From Planococcus sp. ISL-109 (lineage in GTDB: Bacteria; Bacillota; Bacilli; Bacillales_A; Planococcaceae): a stretch of DNA of 64,000 nucleotides. A program made the position numbers and the translations under genes. The stretch is taken from NCBI RefSeq assembly GCF_018613655.1, contig NZ_JAGGPW010000014.1:62001-126000 (forward strand), read 5' to 3'. Under the pieces are notes generated by a model. That model saw nothing but the letters and a program-made list of their open reading frames with translations. It was not told the origin of the DNA and did no database searches. Shown here piece after piece: positions 1-8,005 of the stretch (position 1 is the first letter of the stretch; each line of letters opens with the position of its first letter).

Positions 1-41
1 TCTTGCGATATGGACTACTCTAAAGACAAGGAGATGTTAGC

Positions 42-1256
42 ATGCGACTCACACCAGCAGAACAATTGAAAATCATCGAAAAAGGAGCCGCCGAGTTGAT
101 CGAGGAGGGCGAACTGCTCCAAAAGCTCGAACGATCGTACAATGAACAGCGCCCGCTCACCATCAAGCTCGGGCTCGACCCGTCCGCCCCCGACATCCAC
201 CTTGGCCACGCGGTAGTTTTGCGCAAAATCAAACAACTGCAAGACCTGGGCCACCAGGCAGTCATTATAATCGGTGATTTCACCGGCCGCATCGGGGACC
301 CTTCCGGCAAGGCAAAGGGACGGACCGCGCTCAGTGACGAGGCTGTTAAGAAAAACGCAGAGACTTACTGCGAACAGATTTTCAAAGTGCTCGACAAAAC
401 GAAAACGACGGTGCGCTTTAATAGCGAATGGCTGTCGAAGCTGACATTTGAAGAAGTCCTCAAACTGGCCGCGAGCACGTCCGTTGCGCGTATGTTGGAG
501 CGCGATGATTTCCAACAGCGCTACCAGAACCAATCGCCGATCGGCATTCATGAGTTTTTCTACCCGCTCATGCAAGCTTACGATTCCGTCGAAATCCAGG
601 CAGACATTGAAATCGGCGGCACGGACCAGACTTTTAATATCCTGATGGGACGCACGCTTCAAAAGCATATGGGACAGGAAAAGCAAGCGGCCATTTTCAT
701 GCCGCTTATAGAGGGACTTGACGGTGTCGAGAAGATGAGCAAAAGCCTCGGCAATTACATCGGCGTCAGCGAAGCGCCTGAAATCATGTTCAAAAAAGTG
801 ATGGAAATCCCGGATCCTTTGCTCCTCAAATACTTTGAACTGGCGACAGATGAACATCCTTTAGCGATTGAATCCATCCTCGACCGGCTCGAGGATGGTG
901 AAAACCCACGCAACATCAAGATGGAGCTGGCGGAAATCATTACGGCGCTTTACCATGGAGACGCCGCGTTGAAAGAAGCAAAAGCCTACTTCGAGACCGC
1001 TTTCCAGAAGCGCGAAATTCCTGAAAACATCCCTACTCTTCTTGTGGAAATCGACAAGGAACGCATCGAGCAGATCATTCCGCAATTTGTGGCATCCGGA
1101 TTCGTCCGCAGCAAAAGTGACTTTGTCCGATTGATTGAACAGAACGGCGTGTTATTCAACGGTAATAAACTGACCAAAGAAGAACTCGACACCGTCGTCA
1201 GCAACGGCGATGTCCTGCAAATCGGCAAGAAACGCTTTGTGCGTTTTGAGAAATAA
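42..1256 (+). CDS. tyrS: Tyrosyl-tRNA synthetase
   Basis: Charges tRNA-Tyr with tyrosine in the cytoplasm. The 404-residue class I synthetase shows the HIGH-type motif HLGH at about residues 53-56, an intact KMSKS at about 231-235, and an S4-like RNA-binding domain in the last ~65 residues. The segment GDFTGRIGDPSGK resembles the TyrZ-like bacterial branch more than the main Bacillus TyrS; that is recalled family knowledge, not a computed tree. The ATG follows AAGGAG with 8 nt spacing. Only 41 nt of upstream sequence are visible, so a T-box leader, common in front of such genes in Firmicutes, cannot be judged. A strong hairpin terminator follows, so the gene is probably the last or only gene of its transcript. 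Confidence 0.97.
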   Translation: MRLTPAEQLKIIEKGAAELIEEGELLQKLERSYNEQRPLTIKLGLDPSAPDIHLGHAVVLRKIKQLQDLGHQAVIIIGDFTGRIGDPSGKAKGRTALSDEAVKKNAETYCEQIFKVLDKTKTTVRFNSEWLSKLTFEEVLKLAASTSVARMLERDDFQQRYQNQSPIGIHEFFYPLMQAYDSVEIQADIEIGGTDQTFNILMGRTLQKHMGQEKQAAIFMPLIEGLDGVEKMSKSLGNYIGVSEAPEIMFKKVMEIPDPLLLKYFELATDEHPLAIESILDRLEDGENPRNIKMELAEIITALYHGDAALKEAKAYFETAFQKREIPENIPTLLVEIDKERIEQIIPQFVASGFVRSKSDFVRLIEQNGVLFNGNKLTKEELDTVVSNGDVLQIGKKRFVRFEK

Positions 1257-1265
1257 ATGATATAA

Positions 1266-1317
1266 GAAAAACACCCACTCGTTTGCGCTAATCCGCAAGC
1301 AAGTGGGTGTTTTTTTC
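1266..1317 (+). terminator. Intrinsic terminator after tyrS
   Basis: AAACACCCACT pairs with AGTGGGTGTTT around an inner TTTGCG/CGCAA stem, and a run of seven T follows. It sits directly after the tyrS stop codon. Confidence 0.9.
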
Positions 1318-1372
1318 TTCTGTAAATTGAGCTCCTCGTTCCATCGGTTCATGCCGTGAAGATAACTGACTG

Positions 1373-1405
1373 AAAAAAGTGCAGAAACGATTACCGTTTC
1401 CGCAC
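1373..1405 (-). terminator. Intrinsic terminator after the aldehyde dehydrogenase
   Basis: On the minus strand GTGCGGAAACG pairs with CGTTTCTGCAC around a 5-nt loop, with one G-T pair, followed by six T. It lies just beyond the stop of the minus-strand dehydrogenase gene. Confidence 0.8.
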
Positions 1406-1423
1406 CCTGTTCTATTCCAATAT

Positions 1424-2877
1424 TTACTTCACATCATTTTTATAACGCATGTATACCACTTGAGTGGTAAGGAACTCTTCCATGCCATGCTTGCCGTCTG
1501 CCCCACCGAGACCTGATTGGCGCATGCCGGCATGATAGCCTTGAACGGCTTCGGCGTTTTCCCGATTGACATAGGTTTCGCCGAATTTCATTTCATTGAC
1601 GATCCGCATCGCTTCGTTGAGATCATCGGTATAAACAGAGGAAGACAATCCGTATACTGTGTCATTTGCTTTTTCAACGGCTTCCTCTAAGGTGCTGAAT
1701 GTGGTCATCGGGAGGACAGGCCCAAAAATTTCCTCTCGCATAATATCCGAGTCATGCGACACATTCGTCAAAATCGTCGGCTTGTAGAAAAAACCCGCTT
1801 CCATGTTTGGACGTTCTCCACCTGTAGCGATGACAGCACCTTGTGCTACTGCTTCTTTGACCATGCCTTCGACAGTTTCAAGACGATCTTGGCTAATTAG
1901 CGGACCCATGTCCGTTTTTTTATCTTGCCGTGGATTGCCGAGCTTTTTCGCTTCGAACGCTTTGATTAGTTTTTCAGTCAGTTGCTCCGCGACACTTTCG
2001 TGTACGCAGAGGCGTTCCGCGTTCGTACACGCCTGGCCGCTATTCGACAGTCTTGAAGTGGTGATGGCTTCAGCTGCAAGATCCAAATCGGCATTTCGGG
2101 TTACGATGGCCGGCGCTTTGCCGCCTAGTTCCAGATTGACTTTGGTGATATTTTTCGCTGCAGCTTCCATCACTTTCGTTCCAGCCGGCAGACTTCCGGT
2201 CATTGTAATCATCTGGACCTTTTTGTGCGCAGCAAGTGCATTGCCGATTTCCGAACCAGTGCCTGTCACCAAGTTGTAGACGCCGGCAGGAATTTCGTCC
2301 ATCGCGTCGATGATCTTTGTGAACTCCATGGCTGTATTCGGCGTCTGCTGGCTAGGCTTGATAACAATCGTACAGCCCGTCACCAAAGCCGTGGCGACTT
2401 TCCTCGCTAAGATAAACACCGGGAAATTCCATGGGATGATCCCCGCTACGACACCGATCGGCTTTTTATAGACGAAAATGTTTTCGTTCGCCTGGTCGCT
2501 CGGCACGATTTCACCTTCAATTCTTCTCGCCCACTCGGACATGTAATGGAAATAATCGATGGCCGAATCCACTTCGCCGCTTGCCGATTCGTAATCTTTT
2601 CCTTGCTCTTCCTGCAGCAAATCGATGAATATGTCCCGTTTTTCGGCAATTTTATCGCCCAGTTTGCGGACGATTTTCCCGCGCTCGATGTTCGGCATCA
2701 GTTCCCACACCTGTTGTGCCCGGAAAGCAGCCTCTACCGCTTTATCAGCGTCTTCCGCCGTCCCTTTTGGAATTTTGGAGATTACTTTTTCTGTTGCCGG
2801 ATTGATGATGTCGATCCATTCATCCCCAGTGGATGCTATATATATTCGCCATTCACATACATTTGGTGGTTTTGCAA
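1424..2877 (-). pseudogene. aldA: NAD-dependent lactaldehyde/glycolaldehyde dehydrogenase, frameshifted near its start
   Basis: Aldehyde dehydrogenases oxidise aldehydes to carboxylates with NAD(P). The readable body has the catalytic glutamate in LELGGKAP, the nucleophilic cysteine in NSGQACTN, and the C-terminal ETYVNRENAEAVQGYHAG segment characteristic of AldA-type lactaldehyde/glycolaldehyde dehydrogenases. The longest open frame starts at a GTG at 2710 and lacks about 55 N-terminal residues. Those residues are present upstream, behind AGGAGGAGATCC and a TTG at 2877, but in another frame. The break is an (TA)4 tract at 2837-2844: with three TA units the whole gene reads through as 483 codons, the normal family length, giving NGEYIASTGDEWIDIINP. 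It may be a dead gene, a phase-variable gene or a sequencing error; the sequence alone cannot tell. Confidence 0.85.
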
Positions 2878-2970
2878 AGGATCTCCTCCTAATTTTACTT
2901 TAGTAGTTTTTTCCCTTTGCACTTGCCAGTAAACATGGTGCTCGGTTAGTAGTGGTCATTTTTTCTGTAT

Positions 2971-3000
2971 ATTATATTGGTGAATTTAAGCGTGTGTAAA
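2971..3000 (-). promoter_or_regulatory. Promoter of the aldehyde dehydrogenase gene
   Basis: On the minus strand TTTACA and TATAAT are separated by 18 nt, about 95 nt upstream of the TTG start. This is a good match to a sigma-A promoter, consistent with the gene being transcribed despite its frameshift. Confidence 0.6.
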
Positions 3001-3030
3001 TCGCTAGTGAAGGAGCAAGCAACCTAAATG

Positions 3031-3255
3031 CTAGTCCGTTTTTGGCGGCCAATCCATATCCGTTCGCTCTTCATACTGGATGTGGTGCTTGGTGTCTTCC
3101 TGAAAAGATTGTGTAGACCAGTCATCGCCGTTTCGCCCTGACGTGATGTCATCGTATGGCGTATGCGGAATATAGGGCATCGATTTCTTTTTGGCAATCC
3201 GGTAAATCATCCGGCTGACAACAGCAACGATGAAAAGCGTCGCGATAATGCCCAT
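3031..3255 (-). CDS. Small single-pass membrane protein of unknown function
   Basis: A 74-residue protein with one N-terminal hydrophobic segment (about residues 3-16, IIATLFIVAVVSRM), then a basic stretch RIAKKK and a polar, acidic C-terminal tail. This suggests a membrane anchor with a cytoplasmic tail. The ATG is preceded by AAGGAGGG with 5 nt spacing, which supports it as a real gene. No family was recognised. The next gene on the same strand, upstream, is a 42-aa cysteine-motif reading frame. Confidence 0.65.
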   Translation of the reverse strand: MGIIATLFIVAVVSRMIYRIAKKKSMPYIPHTPYDDITSGRNGDDWSTQSFQEDTKHHIQYEERTDMDWPPKTD

Positions 3256-3322
3256 TATATCCCTCCTTATAAAATCAGTTTAAAAAAACAGTTGTGCTCA
3301 TTGTTAGAAGCTATAAGTTCGT

Positions 3323-3451
3323 CTACTTCGCTGCGGCTGTCTTCTTTCCTATCTGCTCTGCGTCAGGACAAGGACAGCCATCTTCCAACTCATAGAGCCA
3401 GCTTTTCTCTTTCATCTCCCAGCGGTAATAGCAATGCGTGCAGCGCGCCAT
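3323..3451 (-). CDS. 42-residue CxxC protein, probable zinc-ribbon
   Basis: An open frame of 42 codons starting at ATG 3451 gives a protein beginning MARCTHCYYRWEMKEKSW with a second cysteine pair in DGCPCPDAEQ, that is C-x2-C then C-x-C 18 residues later. This layout resembles small Bacillales zinc-ribbon proteins of the CXXC-20-CXXC type, so a structural zinc site is inferred. The frame stays open upstream through a run of nine A; the Shine-Dalgarno sequence (GAGAG) in front of the ATG is weak. Function unknown. Confidence 0.5.
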   Translation of the reverse strand: MARCTHCYYRWEMKEKSWLYELEDGCPCPDAEQIGKKTAAAK

Positions 3452-3585
3452 CACTCTCGACTCGTGTTGTTTTTTTTTGCGTTCATCTTCCCCGAAAGTT
3501 TCAGATCCAGCTGAAAATCATTTCTATCCACACCGTCACTTCAAGCTTTCATTCTTTACAAACATTGATTCTCTCTATTAAACTT

Positions 3586-3615
3586 TATCTATTCAAGATA
3601 ATTATTGAATAGATA
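3586..3615 (+). promoter_or_regulatory. Operator dyad in front of the ArsR-rhodanese gene
   Basis: TATCTATTCAA and TTGAATAGATA form a perfect 11-bp inverted repeat with an 8-nt spacer, ending 13 nt before the ATG at 3629. A possible -35 TTGATT lies at 3565. Size and position fit an autoregulatory operator for the ArsR-family protein encoded next; that link is inference. Confidence 0.75.
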
Positions 3616-3628
3616 GGAAGTGACTCGG

Positions 3629-4306
3629 ATGGAAGCACGTGACTTCAAAAATTTCGCCTACGGGCATTTCACAAAAATCAGCAAAGCTTTAGCGAGCCCA
3701 CGGCGTTTCGAGCTGCTCGATTACTTGTCTCAAGGCCCGAAGACGGTCGAACGGCTAGCATCAGAGACCCACATGTCGGTCGCAAATACATCCCAGCATT
3801 TGCAGGCACTGCGCGAGGCGCGGCTTGTCGTTTCGTCCAAAGTGAAAAACCACCATTATTATGAACTGGCGGATCAGGAAGTGGCCGAGCTATTGCATAT
3901 TACGAAACGGCTCGCCGAACGCCGGTTTCCGGATGTCGCGGATGTCCGAGTGATGGAGACAACCGACGGCGGGTCGGTTCCGGTCATGTCGACAAGCCAG
4001 GCGATGGCAGAAGTCGAAGCGGGACGAGCCGTATTGATTGATGTGCGGGCGCAGGATGAGTACGACAGCCGTCATTTATCGTCTGCCTTGTCGATTCCGC
4101 TCGACAAACTCGAAGAGCGACTTGCGGAATTGCCGGCGACAAAAAAACTCATCACGTATTGCCGAGGATCGTACTGCTTATATGCGAGCGATGCGGTGCG
4201 TCTGCTTCGTTCGCGCGGGTTTGATGCGTACCGCCTGGATGAAGGTCCTGCGGATTTCGCCATTTCCCGGGAACGGGCGTCGGATGAACAGGAAGACGCG
4301 CGATGA
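3629..4306 (+). CDS. ArsR-family transcriptional regulator fused to a rhodanese domain
   Basis: A probable repressor combining a winged-helix ArsR DNA-binding domain (about residues 10-90, with recognition region MSVANTSQHLQALREARLV) and a C-terminal rhodanese domain (about residues 115-215). The rhodanese loop CRGSYC at about residues 177-182 retains its cysteine, so the sensor may respond to sulfane sulfur or another thiol-reactive signal; this is inference from domain type. The classical ArsR metal motif is not evident. A GTG at 3620 would add three residues, but the ATG at 3629 is better spaced from AGGAAG. The stop overlaps the next gene's start by four bases, and an 11-bp operator dyad lies just upstream. 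Confidence 0.88.
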   Translation: MEARDFKNFAYGHFTKISKALASPRRFELLDYLSQGPKTVERLASETHMSVANTSQHLQALREARLVVSSKVKNHHYYELADQEVAELLHITKRLAERRFPDVADVRVMETTDGGSVPVMSTSQAMAEVEAGRAVLIDVRAQDEYDSRHLSSALSIPLDKLEERLAELPATKKLITYCRGSYCLYASDAVRLLRSRGFDAYRLDEGPADFAISRERASDEQEDAR

Positions 4307-5529
4307 AGCCGGTAAAATTCGGCATTAAAGAGAACATCGTTCAGTTTATGCTGCTTGTTTTGACGAACTTTTTCGTCGGTTCGATGGTTGGACTCGAACG
4401 GACCGTTCTGCCGATCATCGGCGAAGAAGAGTTCGGGCTCGCATCAGCAAGCGCGGCGCTGTCATTCATCGTCAGCTTCGGATTCTCGAAAGCGCTCGTC
4501 AATTATTTTGCAGGGGCTATCGCTGACCGGCTCGGCCGCAAGAAAGTGCTCCTTGTCGGCTGGAGCGCGGGGCTATTCGTGCCGCTACTCGTCATTTTCG
4601 CCGATGCCTGGTGGATGATTGTCGTCGCGAATATTTTCCTCGGCATCAACCAAGGGCTCGCCTGGTCGATGACCGTCAATATGAAGATCGACCTCGCGAA
4701 GCCGACAGAACGCGGACTCGCGGTCGGGCTCAACGAGTTCGCCGGCTATACAGGCGTTGCCGTAATGGCAGCTTTGTCCGGCTACGTCGCAGCAACCTTC
4801 TCGAACCGGCCAGAGCCATTTTACATCGGACTGGCGGTCGTCGCACTCGGGCTCGGACTGTCGTTTCTCGTGCGCGATACCGGCGAGCACCTGAAGCGCC
4901 AAGCAAAAACCGGCACACAGGAGGCGGCATTGTCCGCGAAGGAAGTCTTTGTCCGGACGGCGTTTAAAAACCCGACGCTGTCGACGGCGACTTTCGCCGG
5001 CCTATCCACCAATTTGAAAGACGGCATGGCGTGGGGCTTGTTTCCGCTGTTTTTCGCGGGCGTCGGACTGGGCGTTCCGGAAATCGGCTTGCTCGTCGCC
5101 TTGTATCCAGCGGCGTGGGGCTTTTTCCAATTGTTCACCGGAGCATTGAGCGACCGCTGGGGCCGCAAATGGCTGATCGCCGGCGGCATGTGGCTGCAGG
5201 CTGCCTCGCTTTGGCTCCTGCTCCTCGCCGACCAGTACAGCATGTGGATTTTGGCTTCAATCTTGCTCGGCCTTGGGACGGCGATGGTTTATCCGACGCT
5301 GCAGGCAGCGATCAGTGACGTCGCCGCTCCGTCCTGGCGCGCTTCTTCTATGGGCGTGTATCGCTCATTCCGCGACAGCGGCTATGCATTCGGTGCCTTG
5401 TTCGCCGGAATTTTGACCGACGTCATCAATGTCGAATGGGCGATCGGCCTCGTCGCGCTGTTGCCGCTCTTTGCTGGCGTGATGGCAGCGCTCAGGATGA
5501 AGGAGACATTGCCTGGGAAAGCAAAATAA
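4303..5529 (+). CDS. MFS transporter, probable target of the adjacent ArsR-rhodanese regulator
   Basis: A 408-residue major facilitator protein with about 12 hydrophobic segments. The motif A loop GAIADRLGRKK lies between TM2 and TM3 and a repeat of it, GALSDRWGRKW, lies in the second half. Translation is coupled to the regulator by an ATGA overlap, so both form one operon controlled by the upstream dyad. The substrate is not evident. The pairing suggests efflux of whatever the rhodanese-type sensor detects. A bidirectional terminator follows. Confidence 0.85.
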   Translation: MKPVKFGIKENIVQFMLLVLTNFFVGSMVGLERTVLPIIGEEEFGLASASAALSFIVSFGFSKALVNYFAGAIADRLGRKKVLLVGWSAGLFVPLLVIFADAWWMIVVANIFLGINQGLAWSMTVNMKIDLAKPTERGLAVGLNEFAGYTGVAVMAALSGYVAATFSNRPEPFYIGLAVVALGLGLSFLVRDTGEHLKRQAKTGTQEAALSAKEVFVRTAFKNPTLSTATFAGLSTNLKDGMAWGLFPLFFAGVGLGVPEIGLLVALYPAAWGFFQLFTGALSDRWGRKWLIAGGMWLQAASLWLLLLADQYSMWILASILLGLGTAMVYPTLQAAISDVAAPSWRASSMGVYRSFRDSGYAFGALFAGILTDVINVEWAIGLVALLPLFAGVMAALRMKETLPGKAK

Positions 5530-5563
5530 AGCTAGTAATTGTAGTCATGATCCGCTTCAATGC

Positions 5564-5597
5564 AAAAAGCCGGCAGGAAATTCCTGCCGGCTTTTTG
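5564..5597. terminator. Bidirectional terminator between the MFS gene and the Zur operon
   Basis: AAAAAGCCGGCAGGAA and TTCCTGCCGGCTTTTT form a near-perfect hairpin with T runs on both strands. It ends the MFS operon on the plus strand and the zinc-starvation operon on the minus strand. Confidence 0.92.
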
Positions 5598-5613
5598 TGT
5601 TTTCTTATGGACT

Positions 5614-5967
5614 CTATTCAGTGACAAACAGGAAAACCTGTTTGTCTGCCCGGCCGGATTCTCCGACGAAGCAGTCTGTATAGTCGAGCCATTTCGCGCG
5701 CTCGCAACGGGCTTCGATCTTGTCGCCGAGCTCCGATTCGATTTTTTGCATCATTTTGGAAACCTCAGCGAACGAGCGATTGAAACGATAGGCAGCTTGC
5801 TCGAAAGGTGAGTGGATGGTGAGCAGGCTGCGGAATTCCTCCGCCGTGTCGGCCTGTTCGGCTAAAGCGTCTTCCAAACCCGTAATAAAGCGGTACAATT
5901 GCCGCTGCTCGTCTGTCAGTCGCGCCACTTCACTTTTCAGCAAGTAGGCGATCATGCCATCATTCAT
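5614..5967 (-). CDS. Unrecognised 117-aa protein, last gene of the Zur operon
   Basis: A soluble, largely helical 117-residue protein with no signal peptide or membrane segment. It is rich in E, R and Q, with phrases such as LTDEQRQLYRFITGLEDALAEQ. Two cysteines (ARCERAKWLDYTDC) sit in its C-terminal half. It was not recognised as a known family. It starts 21 nt after the S14 gene on the same strand and ends just before the operon's terminator. By position it is therefore probably expressed under zinc limitation with the GTPase and the two zinc-free ribosomal proteins. Confidence 0.7.
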   Translation of the reverse strand: MNDGMIAYLLKSEVARLTDEQRQLYRFITGLEDALAEQADTAEEFRSLLTIHSPFEQAAYRFNRSFAEVSKMMQKIESELGDKIEARCERAKWLDYTDCFVGESGRADKQVFLFVTE

Positions 5968-5988
5968 AGTGCTACTCCTCCATTGGTT

Positions 5989-6258
5989 TTACCAGCTTGA
6001 TTTTTTGACGCCAGGGATCTGCCCTTTGTGCGCGAGCTCACGGAATGCGATGCGGGACATGGCGAATTTGCGCATGAAGCCGCGCGGGCGCCCTGTTAAT
6101 TCACAACGGTTTTTCAAGCGTGTCGGTGAAGAGTCTTTCGGCAGTTTCGCCAGCGCTTCGTGGTCGCCTTGTGCTTTCAGTTCTTTGCGGATTTCCGCGT
6201 AGCGCGCTACCATTTCGCGTTGTTTTTTGTCGCGTGCGACTTTTGATTTTTTGGCCAT
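5989..6258 (-). CDS. rpsN: 30S ribosomal protein S14, zinc-independent paralogue
   Basis: An 89-residue S14 of the longer C-minus type. The sequence ends [20 protein letters not shown] and [20 protein letters not shown] and lacks the CxxC zinc-ribbon pairs of the short S14. Such paralogues replace the zinc-binding protein in the small subunit when zinc is scarce, an established feature of the Bacillus Zur regulon. It follows rpmG at 40 nt and sits downstream of a Zur box, which agrees with that role. Confidence 0.95.
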   Translation of the reverse strand: MAKKSKVARDKKQREMVARYAEIRKELKAQGDHEALAKLPKDSSPTRLKNRCELTGRPRGFMRKFAMSRIAFRELAHKGQIPGVKKSSW

Positions 6259-6298
6259 CGGTGTGGCTCCTCTCTATTATGCTATAACTTCCGGATGA

Positions 6299-6448
6299 TT
6301 ACTTCGTTTCTCTGTGAAGTGTCACTTTTTTCAGGCGCGGGCAGTATTTTTTCAATTCGATGCGCTCCGGATTATTGCGCTTGTTTTTCGTCGTCGTGTA
6401 ATTGCGTTCGCCTGTTTCTGTGCAGGCTAGTGTGATGTTTACTCTCAT
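6299..6448 (-). CDS. rpmG: 50S ribosomal protein L33, cysteine-poor paralogue
   Basis: A 49-residue L33 beginning [17 protein letters not shown]. The position of the second cysteine in the first CxxC pair is occupied by threonine (CTET) and only single cysteines remain, so it should not bind zinc. Zinc-free L33 proteins are induced by Zur derepression in Bacillus. The gene lies 16 nt after the CobW-type GTPase gene and has TAGGAGGAAATAA in front of its ATG. It is part of the four-gene operon starting at 7580. Confidence 0.93.
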   Translation of the reverse strand: MRVNITLACTETGERNYTTTKNKRNNPERIELKKYCPRLKKVTLHRETK

Positions 6449-6464
6449 ATTTATTTCCTCCTAA

Positions 6465-7580
6465 TTATTGAATGATTGGTGTAGCTGGCAGCGGATCAGG
6501 GAGTTGGCTCCAGTCCTGCGCCAGTTCTTCTCGCGTCAGCAGGCACCTATCCAATGACTGCGTCATTTCCTGTTGGTCCATCGCAATTCCAATCAACACC
6601 AGTTCAGTCATTTTCACACCGTCCGCTTCCCATGCGCCGGCCGTCTCCAAACTCGCGGATGGCCCCGCCTGTGACAGCAAAGTTGCGACCGAATCGCGTG
6701 TGGCGATGCGCAAAAATCCTTTAGCACGCACGACTTCCACCGGCCAGTCCATGATCCAGCCAAACAAACGCTCCGGGTGAAACGGCGTTTGGCTGCGGTA
6801 GACGAACGATGCGATGCCGTATTCTTCCGTTTCCGGTACGTGCTCTTCGTTCAGTTCCTTGATCCAGCCGGCGCCTTGGCTCGCTTGTTCAAAGTCAAAG
6901 CGGCCGGTATTAAGTACGTCTCCGAGCGCCACTTGTGAACGTACCGTGCGGAGAATATTCGCAGATGGATTCAATGCCCGCAGCACGCCTTGCAGCTCAT
7001 CGGCTTTTTCGCCGTGTAACTGATCGGTTTTGTTCAATAGAATGACGTCCGCGAACTCGATCTGATCGATGAGCAAATCGGAAATTTCCCGTTCGTCGGA
7101 GTCTGTTGCCCCTTCTTTTCTATCAAGCAAAGTTTCGCCGGAAGCGAAATCACGCCAGAAGCCGTGGCCATCGACGACCGTCACCATCGTGTCGAGTCGG
7201 CACATGGCGGACAAATCCACACCGAGCGTGTCGTCCATATAGCTGAAGGTCTGTGCGACCGGGACCGGCTCACTGATGCCGGACGATTCGATGACGATGT
7301 AATCGATATCGCCTAGTCTCACCAACTTCTCCACTTCGACGATCAAGTCTTCGCGCAGCGTGCAGCAAATGCAGCCGTTTTGCATTTCGACCAGTTTTTC
7401 TTCCGTGCGGGAAAATCCACCGTTTTGGACGAGCGCGCTGTCGATGTTCACTTCGCTCATGTCGTTGACGATGACCGCCACTTTCAAGCCTTCACGATTC
7501 GTTAAAATATGATTCAATAGCGTTGTCTTGCCTGCGCCCAAATAGCCGCTCAGCACTGTAATGGGTACTCGCTTATCCAT
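6465..7580 (-). CDS. yciC: CobW/YciC-type zinc metallochaperone GTPase
   Basis: COG0523 G3E GTPase of 371 residues, thought to deliver zinc to client enzymes under zinc starvation. The Walker A motif GYLGAGKTT is at about residues 12-20, the metal-binding CxCC motif (GCICC) at about 70-73, and the guanine-specificity motif NKTD at about 187. A CobW C-terminal domain follows. It is the first gene of an operon with rpmG, rpsN and a 117-aa orphan, preceded by a Zur box at 7613-7633. B. subtilis YciC is a well-established Zur target, which supports the assignment over a cobalamin-related role. Confidence 0.92.
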   Translation of the reverse strand: MDKRVPITVLSGYLGAGKTTLLNHILTNREGLKVAVIVNDMSEVNIDSALVQNGGFSRTEEKLVEMQNGCICCTLREDLIVEVEKLVRLGDIDYIVIESSGISEPVPVAQTFSYMDDTLGVDLSAMCRLDTMVTVVDGHGFWRDFASGETLLDRKEGATDSDEREISDLLIDQIEFADVILLNKTDQLHGEKADELQGVLRALNPSANILRTVRSQVALGDVLNTGRFDFEQASQGAGWIKELNEEHVPETEEYGIASFVYRSQTPFHPERLFGWIMDWPVEVVRAKGFLRIATRDSVATLLSQAGPSASLETAGAWEADGVKMTELVLIGIAMDQQEMTQSLDRCLLTREELAQDWSQLPDPLPATPIIQ

Positions 7581-7612
7581 TATGTAAAACTCCCTTATTA
7601 TTAATCACTTTT

Positions 7613-7633
7613 AAATCGTAATGATTACGTTTT
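7613..7633 (-). promoter_or_regulatory. Zur box
   Basis: TCGTAATGATTACGT matches the Bacillus 7-1-7 Zur consensus (TCGTAAT-N-ATTACGA) at 14 of 15 positions, with AAA and TTT flanks. It lies 33 nt upstream of the GTPase start, where it would block transcription when zinc is sufficient. Confidence 0.92.
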
Positions 7634-7831
7634 ATATATTAAAGGAATTTTGCCGATTGTGCAAGTTTTTTTCATAGCATCTTTAGTAGCGCATCAATTA
7701 ATCCATTCACACGTTCCTTATAGACTTAACATAGCAGGCTCATTTGGATGGTACTTGTTATTTTTTATACCAGCGTGTATGCTATTTTTACCTAAAGCGT
7801 AAATATTACTATTTAAATTTTAATAATTAGC

Positions 7832-7947
7832 TATATGAGTTGAACTAATAAATTTCCACTGTAGATATTCCGCAAAACCACTCCGAAATTGTTAGTGTTC
7901 AAGTAGTAGTGGTAATTCACTGATACTTCTTTAGTTCAACTTATATA
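7832..7947. repeat. 116-bp element bounded by 17-bp inverted repeats (MITE-like)
   Basis: TATATGAGTTGAACTAA at 7832-7848 and TTAGTTCAACTTATATA at 7931-7947 are inverted copies with one mismatch. The interior holds no gene. Its segment at 7862-7885 matches 50976-50999 at 21 of 24 positions. The rest of the 7634-8005 gap is AT-rich with nothing else recognised. It could be a miniature transposable element or a long regulatory hairpin. Confidence 0.5.
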
Positions 7948-8005
7948 GAGTGTCATTAATGCACTCGGCTTGTCAGCAAACGAATCAGAGAGGAGAGATG
8001 TACGC

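Noticed and set aside
15..857. 280-codon open frame antisense to tyrS
   Set aside because: Lies fully opposite a clear tyrosyl-tRNA synthetase, has no ribosome binding site and no recognisable domain; a shadow of codon bias.
3163..3612. 149-codon plus-strand frame upstream of the ArsR-rhodanese gene
   Set aside because: Overlaps two minus-strand small genes and the operator dyad, and is low-complexity in sequence.
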